Part shown: piece after piece, positions 62,279 through 64,000 of the stretch
Layout of the letters: each line of letters starts with the position of its first letter
Numbering within the stretch: position 1 is the stretch's first letter
NCBI RefSeq assembly: GCF_900167095.1
Contig: NZ_FUXG01000009.1
Span: 4,433 to 68,432, forward strand
DNA from: Oceanospirillum multiglobuliferum
Lineage (GTDB): Bacteria > Pseudomonadota > Gammaproteobacteria > Pseudomonadales > Halomonadaceae
Length of the DNA stretch: 64,000 nucleotides
Direction of reading: 5' to 3'
Translations under genes and position numbers: made by a program
The notes under the pieces: model-generated
What the model was told of the DNA's origin: nothing
Seen by the model: the letters and a program-made list of their open reading frames with translations, nothing else
The model's database searches: none

Positions 62279-63490
62279 ATGCCTTCTACTCAAAAAAAGC
62301 CATTGCCCTTCGGTGAGTTTATCGCTCTGCTTGCGCTATTAATGTCGTTAGTCGCATTGGCAATTGATGCAGTTCTGCCAGCAATGCTGCAAGTGGGACA
62401 CGCACTACAAGTCACCGATACAAACCAGTTACAACTGATGATCGGAGTTGTATTTTTAGGCTTGGCAATTGGCCAAATTTTCTATGGCCCACTTTCTGAC
62501 AGCGTCGGACGAAAGCCTGCAATTTACTTAGGTTTAGTCGTTTTCTTTATCGGCTCTGCGATCTCTGTATTGGCTGAAAGTTATGAAATGATGCTATGGG
62601 GGCGTTTTATTCAGGGGATAGGTGCATCTGGGCCAAAAGTGATCGCGGTTGCTTTGGTGCGTGACCAGTACGAAGGACGCGCAATGGCAAGAGTGATGTC
62701 TTTTGTGATGGCGGTATTTATTGTGATGCCTGCTCTTGCGCCTAGTCTTGGTGCAGGTATTCTGCTCTTTTTTGGCTGGAGAGAAATTTTTGGTTTCTTT
62801 ATGCTGCACTCTGCCTTGGCCTTATTTTGGTTTGCACGACGCCAACCGGAGACTTTGGTAGTGGAAAAACGTGTGCCCTTTTCAGCTAAGAACATCTGGG
62901 CAGGTACTAAAACTACACTCGGCAATCCAATTTCTAGGGCTTATATTATTGCTGCAGGTTTGGTTTTTGGGGTTTTTATTGCTTATCTCAGCACAGCTCA
63001 GCAATTATTTTTAGACATATTTCAAGTAGATACACTCTTTCCGCTTTATTTCGCAATGTTGGCTTTGGCTATAGGAATGGCGTCACTAATCAATGGTCGT
63101 TTAGTCATGAAGTATGGTATGCAGCGCATGGCTAATTTTGCGATGAAAGTGATGATGGCGTTTTCGGTACTATTCGTAGGAATATTATTGGCTAACCAAG
63201 GGCAAGTGCCTTTGTGGGTGTTTATGTTGTTTACCGCCATAATTTTTTTCTGCGTGGGGCTGTTGTTTGGCAATATGAATGCCCTTGCGATGGCTCCACT
63301 GGGACATATTGCAGGCTTAGCCTCCTCTGTTATTGGTTCTGCAACTACTTTTATCTCAATGTTTTTTGGGATTATTATTGGTCAAACCTACAATCAAACA
63401 CTCTACCCATTGTTTCTTGCCTTCGCGGGGCTAGCACTGGGAGCATTTTTAATCACAAGACCCGTACAAGTGAGGGACGAGGTAAGTTAA
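62279..63490 (+). CDS. Bcr/CflA-family drug efflux transporter (MFS)
   Basis: A 403-residue MFS protein with 12 membrane helices: LMSLVALAIDAVLPAML, GLAIGQIFYGPLSDSVGRKP (motif A), LWGRFIQGIGASGPKVIAVA (motif B/C) and ALVRDQYEGRAMARVMSFVM, the typical Bcr signature. Exports drugs or small peptides/sulfonamides with protons. Single gene; it is convergent with the GGDEF gene at the edge. Confidence 0.9.
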   Translation: MPSTQKKPLPFGEFIALLALLMSLVALAIDAVLPAMLQVGHALQVTDTNQLQLMIGVVFLGLAIGQIFYGPLSDSVGRKPAIYLGLVVFFIGSAISVLAESYEMMLWGRFIQGIGASGPKVIAVALVRDQYEGRAMARVMSFVMAVFIVMPALAPSLGAGILLFFGWREIFGFFMLHSALALFWFARRQPETLVVEKRVPFSAKNIWAGTKTTLGNPISRAYIIAAGLVFGVFIAYLSTAQQLFLDIFQVDTLFPLYFAMLALAIGMASLINGRLVMKYGMQRMANFAMKVMMAFSVLFVGILLANQGQVPLWVFMLFTAIIFFCVGLLFGNMNALAMAPLGHIAGLASSVIGSATTFISMFFGIIIGQTYNQTLYPLFLAFAGLALGAFLITRPVQVRDEVS

Positions 63491-63556
63491 GCCTAGCGAT
63501 ATTTATCGGAACATAGGGTAAGGTGGAATGCTACTTATCCTATGTGATCCAGAATA

Positions 63557-64000
63557 TTAATTAACTGGTAAAGTGTTGCTGTTACGTTGGCCTACAACCA
63601 CTTTGTTGCGTCCACTGGACTTAGCTTGATATAAGGCTTTATCAGCCAGCGAAAGCAGGCTATCAACAGTGTCTGTCACATAGCATTTGCTTTCAATACC
63701 GATACTAACCGTGAAGTGAGGAATAGAAGTCTGTTGTGCGGACTGCTCAGACAAACAAACTCGAATGCACTCAGCTAGCTTGAAAGTATCTAAACTGTTG
63801 TGCTGGGTTAACAGTATAGCGAACTCCTCCCCGCCTAAACGCCCTAAAAAGCAACCTTCCGGCAATAAATCTCGAATCCATTGAGTACAGAGTTTTAATG
63901 TTTCATCACCTGTTGCGTGGCCATATTCGTCGTTAACACGCTTAAAGTGATCAAGATCCATCATGAGTAGTGCAAGTGGTGCTTGTTTACTATGGGCATT
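63557..64000 (-). CDS. GGDEF-domain diguanylate cyclase, C-terminal part
   Basis: Cut off by the right edge. The visible 147 residues are most of a GGDEF domain: LMMDLDHFKRVNDEYGHATG (Mg/GTP-binding helix), FLGRLGGEEFAILL (active site GGEEF), and DSLLSLADKALYQAKSSGRNKVVV (end). The frame remains open through 64000. RxxD I-site is not seen (QWIRDLLPEGCFLGRLGGEEF). It makes c-di-GMP; sensory domain lies beyond the window. Confidence 0.9.
   Translation of the reverse strand, partial: NAHSKQAPLALLMMDLDHFKRVNDEYGHATGDETLKLCTQWIRDLLPEGCFLGRLGGEEFAILLTQHNSLDTFKLAECIRVCLSEQSAQQTSIPHFTVSIGIESKCYVTDTVDSLLSLADKALYQAKSSGRNKVVVGQRNSNTLPVN

Overview
The window reads as chromosome of a marine, aerobic gammaproteobacterium, most likely an Oceanospirillales/Oceanospirillaceae relative (inference from gene content: LiuR-type MerR regulator, valine-degradation cluster, AcnB, AstA, bufferin-type peptide operon, AACAACAA-rich leaders typical of Hfq/Crc-controlled genes, sulfide:quinone oxidoreductase). 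It is mostly ordinary core and catabolic genome, with one accessory island at the left end and a small accessory scar near 55.4-56.1 kb.

Layout. 1-2.8 kb: decayed island made of a 3' piece of an IS1182-type transposase, a divergent pair of toxin-antitoxin modules (ParDE and Phd/YefM-ParE), a Fic protein with a substituted catalytic His, attC-like half sites directly after gene stops, and a 5' piece of a transposase. 3.0-8.3 kb: tRNA-Val, then a LysR regulator facing a three-gene 2-hydroxyacid (lactate-like) set: FAD dehydrogenase, TRAP-type binding protein, FMN dehydrogenase. 8.3-21.3 kb: housekeeping and single genes (SohB, SCP2-domain protein, split YeeE/YedE pair, RhlE-type helicase, PhoD-like phosphatase, AzlCD with a MarR-GNAT regulator, RluA-type synthase, a PPK2 gene interrupted by a +1 frameshift, Lrp, AstA). 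21.4-25.1 kb: copper export set (CopA, CopZ, a 26-codon ORF, cytochrome c) behind a CueR-like promoter. 25.2-31.5 kb: YgfZ, YaeQ, PpnP, an intact PPK2, MATE pump and diguanylate cyclase. 31.5-49.2 kb: branched-chain amino acid uptake (LivGFKHM) and valine/propionate catabolism (MmsA, acyl-CoA dehydrogenase, two crotonase-fold enzymes, MmsB, PrpE), with AraC and MerR regulators and an acyl-CoA ligase. 49.3-55.1 kb: methyltransferase, chemoreceptor, AcnB. 55.1-56.1 kb: second decayed IS tail plus an exported cassette-like protein. 56.1-59.0 kb: SQR, exported MsrA, exported ATP-dependent DNA ligase. 59.2-62.1 kb: a complete bufferin-type RiPP operon (DUF2282 precursor, DUF692/MNIO enzyme, DUF2063 partner, DoxX) and an FmdB-like protein. 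62.3-64 kb: Bcr/CflA efflux and the end of a GGDEF protein.

How it fits together. Liv transporters bring in branched-chain amino acids; MmsA/MmsB and the acyl-CoA enzymes take valine through isobutyryl-CoA and 3-hydroxyisobutyrate to propionyl-CoA, and PrpE activates propionate. Two identical 18-bp operators (before livG and before the MerR gene) suggest one LiuR circuit, and A/C-rich AAnAAnAA elements in the leaders of about nine of these genes suggest post-transcriptional catabolite control by Hfq/Crc. CopA/CopZ export and the bufferin operon are two separate responses to copper. All functional calls are from reading sequence motifs by eye; no database search was run.
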